A DNA stretch of 31,389 bases, taken from positions 1 to 31,389 of IMG/VR virus record IMGVR_UViG_3300031851_000107, one strand, 5' to 3'. Under the pieces are notes generated by a model. The model saw nothing but the letters and a program-made list of their open reading frames with translations. It had not been told where the DNA came from and did not search any database. The stretch's first letter is position 1; each line of letters begins with the position of its first letter. Position numbers and translations under genes: made by a program. Of this stretch, positions 21,464 through 31,375 are shown piece after piece. Source of the stretch: a virus.

Positions 21464-24400
21464 ATGGCAAAAAAGGTTATTAATTCGTACTATGAATTTG
21501 ATCCTGTACTAGGAACCGTATCGGTATTAGGTTATCATAAACTTTCAGATTTTTTTCTGATAACAAATGTTACTACTAATACAATAATTTATAATTTTTC
21601 AGATGCGAATCTTGGCGGTACTATATCGTTTGAGCATACATCTGAAAAAAGTATTGTAAATTTAACACTTGATACTAATTCTTTAGGAACCATGGCAACA
21701 ACAGATGTTCTTCAAATCATTGTTGACACGGGTGAAATGAAAGTAGAAGTTGCGGACTCTTTACTTGATCCAGTACATAAAGTTAGAGTTTCTACGCCAG
21801 AAAATTTGATCGATACAGATTTTGAATATGGCCTTCAGCCAACAAAATGGGAAACACTAGAACTATCTAATAATGTTCCTTCTTTTTATACATCAGATGG
21901 AGATTTATCGTTAAGTATTGTAGATACTGTAGAAACAGTTTCCAACTCAAATATCGTAACAGTTTATTGTTCTGAAGATCATTCTCTACCTGTAGGTACT
22001 CCGATTGACGTACAAGGACTATCATCTAGAACAGCCGAAGGTAAATTTCTTATCGCTGCTGTTCCAACAACTAAATCATTTACATACACTGCAAATTCTG
22101 TCCAGAGTAGTACTGGTGAAATCGGTAGCATTTATACAACTATAACTCCTGGAACATTTTATACAGGATCTCAAATTCCCTTTGATCCCTCAACTGGAAT
22201 TGTCACTGATGAAGGTGATCCTAGTTCTACTATAACAGTGACTACTGAAGATCCTCATGGATTTGAAGTAGGAAATCAATTTTATATGCTGAATACCGTC
22301 GGTGGCAAAGGCATTAAAATGACTAACACAACAACAGTTTTAGCTCCTGATGGTAGACCATATGTAGATTATGAAGATGATTTGACAAAGACAATAACAC
22401 CAGATTTGACACAAACTGAAACTAAACAGATGAAAAGTAGATATTCTCATAAATTTAGTAGTACTGATGTTGATGTGGGTAATAATGAAATCACTTGGAC
22501 GAGCCATGGTTTAAAAAATAATGATGTTCTATTTTACATGCCAGCAGTTGGAGATACTGCTATTGGTGGTTTAGGTAGATTCCAGAGATATAGAGTTTAT
22601 TATGTAAATGCTAATACTATTAGATTAAGATCAAGTGAAGGTGCTTCTGCTATAAATTTCTCAAGTGCAGGTACATCTAATTATGGTAAACATTCATTGC
22701 ATCTTGCATATGAAATAAGAAGGCTCTATGTTCCTCGCAGAAATAGTTATTGCTATGCCTATTCAGCCCAAGGTTATTATGGTGGAAATCGTTCTGGTTG
22801 GGATTTAAGACAAACATTTGATGGTGGTTATGGACTAGGATATACTTCTGGACAAACTGTTAAATGGGTTTGTTTTTCTGATCGAAGTTCAAGCAGTCAG
22901 TACGATCCACATTATTATGTTGGGGTAGCATATACGCCAAGATACAGCAGTTACTTTAATTTTGTTAGCAGTGGTGGTGTAAATACGCCCAACAAATATA
23001 ATATTTTTGAAGATTTTACTAGATTTTCGACTCGAAATTATACTTATCTTACCTTATATTCTAGTACAGGACAAATAAGAGGTCAAAAATCTTATTACAG
23101 AGGAACATATAACTATTATCCTACAGCAAATACGGAATTTTATTGTCCTATGGTTGTAGATACTGATGGTGATAGTTTATATTCTTCTACTCATGGATTA
23201 ATCCAGGGCGGGTCTATTTCTATCACTACAGCATCTGGTAATCTACTAAAACAACATACTGGTAGTACATCAACAACGAACAGTACGAATGTTTCTAACC
23301 TAGCCGACGGTGATTATACTGTCGATGTAATATCACCAGATAGATTTAAATTGTCAGGCAAAAGATTATCTGAAGCGACCGGTACATATAATATACAAGG
23401 CGTGTCATCAAATCCAACAGCTAATACTTTTCATATATCTAAGCATGGATTAAATACAAATACAACAGTTATACCGACAGCTATAAATGGTGGTGTATTT
23501 CCAACAACAAATTCTGGTCAAATTCTGCCAAATTCTTCTTTAGCTTCATCCGGAACTAATGTTCAATCTTGGGGTGTTTTAAACACTAAAATTGCATCTT
23601 GGATGGGATCGAATACTGCAGGTTTGCAAAATATGGTAACAGCAAATAACGAAAATTCCACAAGAGTATTTAATACTGGAGTTTCGTCTGGCAATTCAAG
23701 TATGACTTATTATGATTTACACTATACCACAAATACTGCTTACTATAGTACACTAGGATCAGTAAATGCTCCTAATACCAATCTTTATGTCAAAAATCTA
23801 AAATCTACACGACCATATAATATTTTTTCTGGTACAACTGCTTCAGATAGAAATAACCTAGTCGTAGCAACGGACTGGTCACCAAATGTGAATCTACCTT
23901 ACTACTTTTGGACAAGAGAATCTGGTAGAGCAACCTCAAGTGAATATTGGTATGGATATTTCAGAGATGGATTTGGACTACCATCAGCGGGTTCTATGTC
24001 TTATTCAAATAATATAAATCAACAAACCCTTACTGTTGGCGGCAATACATACAAATATGCTTTAACTGTAATGAAACATGCTAGAAGTGGTTGTAATAGT
24101 ACTGTCGCTATCAGAGGATATTTTATGAATACTTCCGACTGGAATATTTACACAACTAATGCAGGTATGACTAGATCAACGAATAATAACACATACTGGT
24201 ATGGATACTGGAATGGAAGTTCTTCATACAGATGGAAAGATATTATTGAATTTGGTCTTGTTTTTAGTCTAGGTGAATCTGATACTAAATTTAATGTTAT
24301 AGGAGATTATACTGGATTTATGACTGATCTTCTAACAGATTTTGATACTAATTATCAGTATCCTAGTTTGGTAGCTGGAAATGAATATATCGCTGATGTT

Positions 24401-27391
24401 ATTAGTAATGATAGAATTGCATTAAAGTCCGGTGGAGTCACCGTAAATTTAACCAATTCTGGAACAAAAGATTTTCAATTTCAAACTAAAGCCGAACTAG
24501 GTATTATTGATGGTACATATTCGGCGGCTTCTGTCACAGAAAATAACTTTGCGTTTAACACAACATCAAAAGTATTCGGCACAACTATAGAATTGGATGC
24601 AACTACAGTTAATTCGGATTATCTAATTCAAGTAAATAATTCTGGAGCACATACTTTAATCACTGGAACACAGGTAACATATAATGTTAATTCAAATACG
24701 GCTCTCACTAATCTAACAGATGCTACAACCTATTATGTTGTTGCTATCGATGATCAGTGGATCGCACTTTGCGCTACCGCAGAAGATGCTATAAACAGAG
24801 ACAATTATATTCAGATTACAGCTGGAACAGGAGTACATAAAATATCAACTGCTAGTATTTTAGGTGTTGCTGAAGCTGATGGCACTGTTGCTGCTGAAAC
24901 TGGAAGTAATGTTCTTAAAGGTACAGGGACACTCTTTAAAAGATATTTTAAAACTGGCGATACAATTTATATTAAAGATGCTACTAATAGTCCAGGAGAA
25001 TTAATTCAAAGACAAGTTACGTCCATATCAGATGATAGTAAATTAACTATAAATCAAAATTTAGATTTCACTAATTCTGCAGCAAAGCATTTCTTAGAAA
25101 CTAAAGTTTACACTAAGCCTGACGGATTTTCAGTACATAGACCTTTTGATGGTGGTGTAGAAATCGCCGCAGGCACATCACCATATTCACAAGTTATGCG
25201 TCAAACTAGAAAATATTTTAGATATCAATCTGGTAAAGGTATTCAAACTTCGCTTGCTATCAACTTCAATCCTCCAGTGACTCTAGAAGGCTTGAGCGGA
25301 ACTGGTGGTTTGACGCCAAGTCCAGTAACAAGAGTTGTCACAAACGATGCAACTGGTGCATATGTATTCGATGCTGGTACACCTAATGATAATATAATAC
25401 TCTATCGCGGCGGCACATATACATTTACAGTAAACGCCACGGGACATCCTTTCTATATTACAACTGATGATGGTACAGGTTTTGTCGCAGGAAATTATGT
25501 CGGAGAATATACTTCAGGAGTAACCGGATCAAGAGTTGACAGCGGAACTTTAACTTTTGTTGTTCCTGCAGATGCTCCAGATACTTTATATTATCAATGT
25601 GGAAATCATCAAGCTATGTTTGGAACAATTCAGATAGAAAATTTCGCTACAAACCAAGCAACCGCAACTACAAAATATCCGCATAGACTTAAAGTGGGTT
25701 CAAATATAACAGTTTCAAATTCTAGCGACACTGCATATAATGGCGATACTACAGTAGATGAAATAGTGGATGATTTTACATTTAAATATGGTATGACTAG
25801 AAATATTACTACATCTGTTCCAAACGGAGTTATAAAATATAATATGAATGGTTATTCTGGTGCTGCAACACGCGCTGGCATGTACGATTTTCAAAATGGG
25901 TTTTTCTTTGAGTTTGATGGTAATATTCTTTACTCTTGCAGAAGATCATCAGTAACACAATTAAGTGGAACAGTATCTCTTGTAAATAATAGCGGCAAAG
26001 TTGTAGGAAACAGTAGTTCTAACTTTACGGGACAACTAACAAAAGGTGACTATATTGTATTGCGTGGACAGTCTTATAAGATTACTAAAATCTCAAGTAA
26101 AAATGAAATGTATATACAACCACAATTTAAAGGATTAAGTACTTCTGGTGCTATCGTAACAAAAACTGAAGATGTTAAAGTTGCTCAATCAGATTGGAAT
26201 CTTGATAAATGCGATGGTACTGGACCAGACGGATTCGTTTTAAATATAAATAAAATTCAGATGGCTTATATGGATTATTCTTGGTATGGCGCCGGTAAAA
26301 TTAGATTTGGCTTTAAAGATGCTCATGGTCATGTTAGATATGTTCATCAATTCGTGCATAACAATAGATTAGATGAAGCATATATGCGTTCTGGAAATAT
26401 TCCAGCTAAGTACGAAATTGAAAGTGGCGCGGCTCCAGATTATGCACCAACTCTGTTTCATTGGGGCACGTCTGTTATTATGGACGGAACATTTGACGAT
26501 GATAAAGCATATTTATTTACTGCTCCGTCTAAATCATTATCATTTACAAACGGCGAAACTAGTAGTGTGAATACTTCGGGTGCTTCATCATTATACTATC
26601 AATATAATTGGCAAAGACGTTCATACGATTGGTGGGTAAGAATTCCTGTTTCATCTGCTAATTCCGATAAATTTTATAGTGGATTGACATTGTACACTGC
26701 AGATGGTGTGCTGAATGGTCAAGAGATTGACTATACGCAATATTCTGGTGGAACATTCTACAACTATATCTATATAACAAGGTCAAGATCAACTCCAGCA
26801 TCATATCCTTCAGTAGCAAGCGGAACTGCATTGTCTTTGGGTGCACCAGCAGCAGGCGGATCAGATACAGATGTTAATCTAGGAACAGATATTATTCCAC
26901 TAGTTTCTTTGAGACTCGCACCATCTGTTGACGGTAATCTTAGTGGTAATCTTGGTGAAAGAGATATTATTAATAGAATGCAACTTCAACTAAATCAAGT
27001 CGGACTTATTTTGACGCATGATTGTGAAGTGAAGTTAATTTTAAACGGTGATGTTAGCAGTCCGATTTGGACAAATGTTGATAATCCATCGCTATCTCAA
27101 CTTATTAAACACACTGCTGGAGATACAATAACAGGCGGCACAGAAGTATTCTCATTTCGTGCAACTGGTGGTGCTACAGATGCGAATGGTAAGAAACTTT
27201 CAAATGCTTCCAATTTCGATCTTGGAGACATTATTGATATGGGCAATAGCATTTTAGGTGGTGACGGAACATTCCCGAATGGTCCAGACATTCTAACTGT
27301 TGCAGTACAAGTTGTTGATACGGGTGGTATTGGCGCAAGTAATCCATTTACCACATCTGGTCGTGTAACATGGTCTGAATCTCAAGCATAA
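21464..27391 (+). CDS. Giant virion structural protein (1975 residues) with cupredoxin-like domain
   Basis: 1975 residues, almost all beta, rich in Ser, Thr, Asn, Tyr and Gly. A repeated motif H-(G/R/S)-(L/F)-xx-(G/N) occurs near residues 171, 264, 346, 576, 660 and 1405 within modules such as EDPHGFEVGNQFYM and TSHGLKNNDVLFYM; each starts a short beta domain, usual in large fibre or baseplate proteins of marine T4-like phages. Residues about 1285-1393 are a cupredoxin-like domain with H1328, C1379, H1382 and M1385. The C-terminus (LRLAPSVDGNLSG, INRMQLQLNQVG, NSILGGDGTFPNGPDILTV) is a pattern conserved in marine phage structural proteins. Residues 425-560 are strikingly Tyr-rich. AAAGG precedes the ATG. 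Likely a tail fibre or baseplate-proximal protein. Confidence 0.75.
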   Translation: MAKKVINSYYEFDPVLGTVSVLGYHKLSDFFLITNVTTNTIIYNFSDANLGGTISFEHTSEKSIVNLTLDTNSLGTMATTDVLQIIVDTGEMKVEVADSLLDPVHKVRVSTPENLIDTDFEYGLQPTKWETLELSNNVPSFYTSDGDLSLSIVDTVETVSNSNIVTVYCSEDHSLPVGTPIDVQGLSSRTAEGKFLIAAVPTTKSFTYTANSVQSSTGEIGSIYTTITPGTFYTGSQIPFDPSTGIVTDEGDPSSTITVTTEDPHGFEVGNQFYMLNTVGGKGIKMTNTTTVLAPDGRPYVDYEDDLTKTITPDLTQTETKQMKSRYSHKFSSTDVDVGNNEITWTSHGLKNNDVLFYMPAVGDTAIGGLGRFQRYRVYYVNANTIRLRSSEGASAINFSSAGTSNYGKHSLHLAYEIRRLYVPRRNSYCYAYSAQGYYGGNRSGWDLRQTFDGGYGLGYTSGQTVKWVCFSDRSSSSQYDPHYYVGVAYTPRYSSYFNFVSSGGVNTPNKYNIFEDFTRFSTRNYTYLTLYSSTGQIRGQKSYYRGTYNYYPTANTEFYCPMVVDTDGDSLYSSTHGLIQGGSISITTASGNLLKQHTGSTSTTNSTNVSNLADGDYTVDVISPDRFKLSGKRLSEATGTYNIQGVSSNPTANTFHISKHGLNTNTTVIPTAINGGVFPTTNSGQILPNSSLASSGTNVQSWGVLNTKIASWMGSNTAGLQNMVTANNENSTRVFNTGVSSGNSSMTYYDLHYTTNTAYYSTLGSVNAPNTNLYVKNLKSTRPYNIFSGTTASDRNNLVVATDWSPNVNLPYYFWTRESGRATSSEYWYGYFRDGFGLPSAGSMSYSNNINQQTLTVGGNTYKYALTVMKHARSGCNSTVAIRGYFMNTSDWNIYTTNAGMTRSTNNNTYWYGYWNGSSSYRWKDIIEFGLVFSLGESDTKFNVIGDYTGFMTDLLTDFDTNYQYPSLVAGNEYIADVISNDRIALKSGGVTVNLTNSGTKDFQFQTKAELGIIDGTYSAASVTENNFAFNTTSKVFGTTIELDATTVNSDYLIQVNNSGAHTLITGTQVTYNVNSNTALTNLTDATTYYVVAIDDQWIALCATAEDAINRDNYIQITAGTGVHKISTASILGVAEADGTVAAETGSNVLKGTGTLFKRYFKTGDTIYIKDATNSPGELIQRQVTSISDDSKLTINQNLDFTNSAAKHFLETKVYTKPDGFSVHRPFDGGVEIAAGTSPYSQVMRQTRKYFRYQSGKGIQTSLAINFNPPVTLEGLSGTGGLTPSPVTRVVTNDATGAYVFDAGTPNDNIILYRGGTYTFTVNATGHPFYITTDDGTGFVAGNYVGEYTSGVTGSRVDSGTLTFVVPADAPDTLYYQCGNHQAMFGTIQIENFATNQATATTKYPHRLKVGSNITVSNSSDTAYNGDTTVDEIVDDFTFKYGMTRNITTSVPNGVIKYNMNGYSGAATRAGMYDFQNGFFFEFDGNILYSCRRSSVTQLSGTVSLVNNSGKVVGNSSSNFTGQLTKGDYIVLRGQSYKITKISSKNEMYIQPQFKGLSTSGAIVTKTEDVKVAQSDWNLDKCDGTGPDGFVLNINKIQMAYMDYSWYGAGKIRFGFKDAHGHVRYVHQFVHNNRLDEAYMRSGNIPAKYEIESGAAPDYAPTLFHWGTSVIMDGTFDDDKAYLFTAPSKSLSFTNGETSSVNTSGASSLYYQYNWQRRSYDWWVRIPVSSANSDKFYSGLTLYTADGVLNGQEIDYTQYSGGTFYNYIYITRSRSTPASYPSVASGTALSLGAPAAGGSDTDVNLGTDIIPLVSLRLAPSVDGNLSGNLGERDIINRMQLQLNQVGLILTHDCEVKLILNGDVSSPIWTNVDNPSLSQLIKHTAGDTITGGTEVFSFRATGGATDANGKKLSNASNFDLGDIIDMGNSILGGDGTFPNGPDILTVAVQVVDTGGIGASNPFTTSGRVTWSESQA

Positions 27392-27425
27392 ATAGAAATG
27401 AATAATAGCGTAGATAAGGTTTAAC

Positions 27426-29609
27426 ATGGCAAAAGTAGATTTTCCAGCAAATCCAGTGAATGGACAAACATTAACGGTGTCTGGAATAACTTACAATTAT
27501 AATTCAGCCAAAGGTATTTGGAGAGATACTGCTTCTGCTGTAGCAGTATCGACAGGCATGTTTATGTCCGATACTGCTCCAGTAAATCCTAAACAAGGTA
27601 TGATGTGGTTCGATACTTCAGTTCTTAAAACATTTCTATACTATGAAGATGTTGATAGTTCTCAGTGGATAGAAGTTTCTCCTGCGGGTCCTGCAGGTCC
27701 TTCAAGTCTAACTTTTATTGGTGATACTGCACCATCAAATGCAGTAGAAAGAGATTTGTGGTTCAATTCTACAGACATGTCAATGTATATCTATTACAAT
27801 GACGGAAGTTCATCTCAGTGGGTTGCAATGAGTGGTCCTGCAGGTGCAGATGGATTAGCTGCCAACGCTAGTTCTATTGATGCAAGTCTTATACCCGCTC
27901 AAGATTCGTCTTATGATCTAGGATCACCAACTAATAAGTGGCGATCTTTATATCTGAGCGCAAGTACAATATTTTTAGGTGATTCAGGTTCAATATCAGC
28001 CGGTGCTGGTGGTGCAATCTCTTTACCTGCAATTAGTATTGGTACTGGCGAAAATACTATTAAATTAGAAGCATCTTCAGATGGTAAATTAGAAACTAAA
28101 TCTACAGTCGGTGGTGTTGAACAAGCCTCGGTTCCTGCCGTTGAATCTATTGAACAACTAAGTAATGTCGATTTGACTATTGCACCAGAAGTATTAGAAA
28201 TTCAAGTTGCGGATCCAACAGCCGGTCATGGAACAGCTTGGCTCTGGACTTGGACGACAAGTTCTTTGCCTTATGCTAGAACATCTATAACGAATAGCAA
28301 CCAATTATCTGTGCCACTCTATATGCAAGGTACATATCAAATTAATAACTTTGCAAATACTCAATATGGAAGTATGACGCAATCGCATGACTTTAAATTA
28401 AAATGGATTGATGGTGCTAATAATCAAAATTTAGTAGATTGGCCAACAACTACAACAGTAGATCATACACATCCAGATATAAATGGCGGAGCGTCTACGT
28501 CAGTGCAAAGACTAGCGTTTACAGTACCTTCTACTATTACACCACCAACTTTAACTGCTCCAACTGTAACATATACTGTAGCTTCTGGTTCTGGCGTATA
28601 TACATTTAGCGGATCACAAATGGGAGATAATCCTGAAATAGGTCCATTGCGTAGAGGTGGCACATATACATTTGATTTGACTGCTACTGGACATCCGTTT
28701 TATTTAACAACAGATAATGGGACAAATTATGTCGCAGGTTCATATGTTGGAGAATATACGACTGGTGTAACTGGTTCTAGAAATGAAACAGGTCAGTTAG
28801 TAATTACTGTAGATGCAAATGCACCCGACACTTTGTATTATCAATGTGGTAATCACTCTGCAATGAGAGGCACTATTGTTGTTAAAGACTTAGCTGTAGA
28901 AACAAATGAAAATGGAAATTATGTTATATATGGACAACATAATCAAGAAGGTCATAAAACTCCAATTGAATTAAGACCTATTCCATCACTTGTGAATCAA
29001 ATGTGTATTGTATATGATGCAACAAATAGCAAATTTGTGCCGCAAGACTTAGCAACATATGTAGAAAATACGCCTTCATTTAAAAATAAAATTAAAGAAG
29101 TTGCTGGTACTGCAACATTGGTTGCTCCAGATGGAACATCATTGGTTGCGTCAGTGAAAATTTATGCAGACGCTACATATCTTCCAGCGATCGGTAATGT
29201 GAATGGTGATTTAGCTTTTGCTGAAGATACAAGCAACTTACATATTTTTAAAACTGGAACTGGATGGCAAATAGCAACTGCTTCACCTTCAGATTTTACA
29301 AATCTAGTTCAAACCGGTGCATTGACAGTTACGACCGGAACTAAAAGATGGTATGCTCCAAAAGCCGTGACAATAGATAGAATTGTTGCAAGAGTTAATA
29401 CTGCTCCAGTAGGAGCAGCAATAAATATAACTGTAAATAAGAATGGTTCATCTGGAGCAACTTTAGTAATTGCTGATGGTGGGACAAAGATTATAAATAG
29501 TTCACCGAGTATAACATTAGCGGAAGATGATTATTTAACAGTAGATATAACACAAATTGGTAGCACTACAGCAGGATCTGATCTTACTGTTACCTTTACA
29601 TATTCATAA
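27426..29609 (+). CDS. Virion fibre protein (727 residues) with collagen-like and cupredoxin-like segments
   Basis: 727 residues. The N-terminus (VDFPANPVNGQTLTVSGITY, then NSAKGIWRD) is a typical marine T4-like fibre head module. It is followed by two more 'GxxWF...LYxYY...QW' modules (GMMWFDTSVLKTFLYY and RDLWFNSTDMSMYIYY), each trailed by a short collagen-like stretch (PAGPAGPS, GPAGADG). YDLGSPTNKWRSLYLS at about 157-172 is a common phage fibre motif. A cupredoxin-like domain spans about 390-490 with H423, C474, H477 and M480. The C-terminal part holds another module (NGDLAFAEDTSNLHIFKTGTGW). Likely a tail fibre or baseplate protein, made with the gene before it. Confidence 0.75.
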   Translation: MAKVDFPANPVNGQTLTVSGITYNYNSAKGIWRDTASAVAVSTGMFMSDTAPVNPKQGMMWFDTSVLKTFLYYEDVDSSQWIEVSPAGPAGPSSLTFIGDTAPSNAVERDLWFNSTDMSMYIYYNDGSSSQWVAMSGPAGADGLAANASSIDASLIPAQDSSYDLGSPTNKWRSLYLSASTIFLGDSGSISAGAGGAISLPAISIGTGENTIKLEASSDGKLETKSTVGGVEQASVPAVESIEQLSNVDLTIAPEVLEIQVADPTAGHGTAWLWTWTTSSLPYARTSITNSNQLSVPLYMQGTYQINNFANTQYGSMTQSHDFKLKWIDGANNQNLVDWPTTTTVDHTHPDINGGASTSVQRLAFTVPSTITPPTLTAPTVTYTVASGSGVYTFSGSQMGDNPEIGPLRRGGTYTFDLTATGHPFYLTTDNGTNYVAGSYVGEYTTGVTGSRNETGQLVITVDANAPDTLYYQCGNHSAMRGTIVVKDLAVETNENGNYVIYGQHNQEGHKTPIELRPIPSLVNQMCIVYDATNSKFVPQDLATYVENTPSFKNKIKEVAGTATLVAPDGTSLVASVKIYADATYLPAIGNVNGDLAFAEDTSNLHIFKTGTGWQIATASPSDFTNLVQTGALTVTTGTKRWYAPKAVTIDRIVARVNTAPVGAAINITVNKNGSSGATLVIADGGTKIINSSPSITLAEDDYLTVDITQIGSTTAGSDLTVTFTYS

Positions 29610-29621
29610 GAGGATAGCAAA

Positions 29622-29900
29622 ATGGCATTGACTGATGCACAAAAATTAGAAGTTAGACAAAGGCATGGTCTTATTGAAGATTCTGCTCATGAAAACTATA
29701 TTACTGATTTTAAAGTTTACAAATATAAAGAAAATTCACCATTCAATAGCGCACATATGCATAGTGATTATATTGTCGATGACATAAATCACGATACGCA
29801 ATTGATAATGTCTTTACGCTCTCCATTAGAAATTGTTACTGTCGGAGTAAATTCATTAAAAGATGAAGATAATGTATGGACAGAATGGACAGGAGAATAA
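29622..29900 (+). CDS. Small virion-associated protein, function unknown
   Basis: 92 residues starting MALTDAQKLEVRQRHGLIED. The segment SAHENYITDFKVYKYKE looks like mixed alpha/beta structure, and the C-terminus is acidic with Trp (DEDNVWTEWTGE). It lies 12 nt after the 727-residue fibre gene and just before another structural gene, so it is probably a small virion or fibre-assembly protein. AGAGG precedes the ATG. No family is recognised. Confidence 0.55.
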   Translation: MALTDAQKLEVRQRHGLIEDSAHENYITDFKVYKYKENSPFNSAHMHSDYIVDDINHDTQLIMSLRSPLEIVTVGVNSLKDEDNVWTEWTGE

Positions 29901-29904
29901 CATA

Positions 29905-31074
29905 ATGGCATATGCAAAATTTACACCAAGGAACACCACTACAAACAATAGCTATGATGTTTACTACATGACAAAAAATATACAAGATTTTTTACAGGGA
30001 ACTAATTGGACAACCCAATCAGACGCCACTGGCTCACTGGGGTTTAATGGTTCTGCAGGAACAGTAGCGGGTACATACCCTACGAGTGGCATCTATAGCT
30101 CAATCTCAGTATCCAACCAATCAACTGGCGGTCAGCTAGAATTTTATAAAAAGCATTACGCACACTCACAATTTACTGGAGATCCACAATTAAAGGTAGT
30201 ACTAAGGATCAGTAGTTCCGATGGTTGGAGAATACACATATATGATAGAAATGGATCAAACATATCTCCTAATACTAATGTCAGTACTGGTATTGGGGGA
30301 AGTACCACTGCTTATATGAATGCTGTTCCTCCCGCTGGTGCGGACTACGGACAGGTTCTCGATTCAGTTCATGTAATCGCAAATGATACTACTTTTGCGA
30401 TTAAAATAGTAACTGGCGGTGGTGGCGCAGACAATACGCCAACTACTACAGATCATGGTTGGATGGTTCTTAATGATATTGAATATAATCCTACAATAGA
30501 CCTTTGGGCATATGGTATAGATAATACATATTGTCCTACTGTATATACTCATGCTGCAACTATGAATGTTATGAGCAATCCTCAGCATCCGGCGGCGGGG
30601 GGAAATTATGCTTGGTTTGGAGTTACACAACCTAGATATATAGATAGGACTGGTGTAGTAAGAACTGGTTATTCTTCAGCCGCTAATGGGTATAACCATG
30701 GTGGTTTGACTCATACAACAGATTATTATTATGCAACACTTAATCCTCAACCAAACATTAGACAAGATAGTTTTGCCATTGCTGGGTCAGATACTCCAGC
30801 GCACATGTTGACTCCTGTAACTTTTATTGGTCAACATAGATTATCACATCCTGATGGTGTAGACGCAAATGATTTATATAAAAATCCAAGGCGTGGTAGA
30901 CTTATGAATTTTTATAGAACAACGGATGATTGTGCTATTGATGGCGATGTTATATTAGAAGGTTCTACTAGATATAGAATAATGAAAGGTCATATGACAG
31001 GTAACGCATATCAATCTAGCGCAGAGAACAGGGCATGTTACGCATTTCCAGAAAATAATGTTCCATATGCATAG
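29905..31074 (+). CDS. Virion structural protein, function unknown
   Basis: 389 residues from the ATG at 29905, which has AGGAG at 29891-29895; an in-frame upstream ATG (29863) would overlap the previous gene and lacks an RBS. The N-terminus is MAYAKFTPRNTTTNNSYDVY, followed by Gly/Ser/Thr-rich beta stretches (GTVAGTYPTSGIYSSISVSN) and aromatic-rich segments (NYAWFGVTQPRYIDRTG). The C-terminal part has RRGRLMNFYRTTDDCAIDGD and RYRIMKGHMTGNAYQS. The style matches marine phage tail or baseplate structural proteins, but no domain is recognised. Confidence 0.65.
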   Translation: MAYAKFTPRNTTTNNSYDVYYMTKNIQDFLQGTNWTTQSDATGSLGFNGSAGTVAGTYPTSGIYSSISVSNQSTGGQLEFYKKHYAHSQFTGDPQLKVVLRISSSDGWRIHIYDRNGSNISPNTNVSTGIGGSTTAYMNAVPPAGADYGQVLDSVHVIANDTTFAIKIVTGGGGADNTPTTTDHGWMVLNDIEYNPTIDLWAYGIDNTYCPTVYTHAATMNVMSNPQHPAAGGNYAWFGVTQPRYIDRTGVVRTGYSSAANGYNHGGLTHTTDYYYATLNPQPNIRQDSFAIAGSDTPAHMLTPVTFIGQHRLSHPDGVDANDLYKNPRRGRLMNFYRTTDDCAIDGDVILEGSTRYRIMKGHMTGNAYQSSAENRACYAFPENNVPYA

Positions 31075-31091
31075 ATGCAGGATAGAGTAAA

Positions 31092-31307
31092 ATGGCAGCA
31101 ATATTAACTCATGTTTATACTGAACCTACACATAATACTGAAGGAATAGGTATTGCAATAAATGATCTAGGGACGGCGGTGCAAGTGTATAGTAATCCAA
31201 ATGATAATAAGGCTTTTAAAGTTTCGAATATTTTATTATATGGTCCACCTTCAGGTGGTGGTGCTGCACCAACAGGCGCCGAAGCGCAATCATGGTCTGA
31301 TGGATGA
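31092..31307 (+). CDS. Small virion-associated protein, function unknown
   Basis: 71 residues: MAAILTHVYTEPTHNTEGIG, then AINDLGTAVQVYSNPNDNKA and VSNILLYGPPSGGGAAPTGA. It looks like a few beta strands with a flexible Gly/Pro/Ala C-terminus. It lies between a structural gene and a late promoter box, and is likely a minor virion protein. No family is recognised. Confidence 0.5.
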   Translation: MAAILTHVYTEPTHNTEGIGIAINDLGTAVQVYSNPNDNKAFKVSNILLYGPPSGGGAAPTGAEAQSWSDG

Positions 31308-31335
31308 TTTAATAATATGTTGAGATAAAAAACTA

Positions 31336-31343
31336 TATAAATA
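31336..31343 (+). promoter_or_regulatory. T4-type late promoter box
   Basis: Exact TATAAATA in a 68-nt intergenic gap, about 32 nt before the ATG at 31376. A related palindromic box, CTATTTAAATAG (31353-31364), lies 20 nt downstream of CTATATAAATAG (31333-31344), matching at 11 of 12 positions; it may be a second weaker late element. Confidence 0.65.
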
Positions 31344-31375
31344 GTACAAAGACTATTTAAATAGGACGACTAATA

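Noticed and set aside
27387-27394. CATAAATA before the 727-residue protein gene as a late promoter
   Set aside because: It differs from the consensus at the first base and overlaps the end of the previous gene; possible but too weak to list as a feature.
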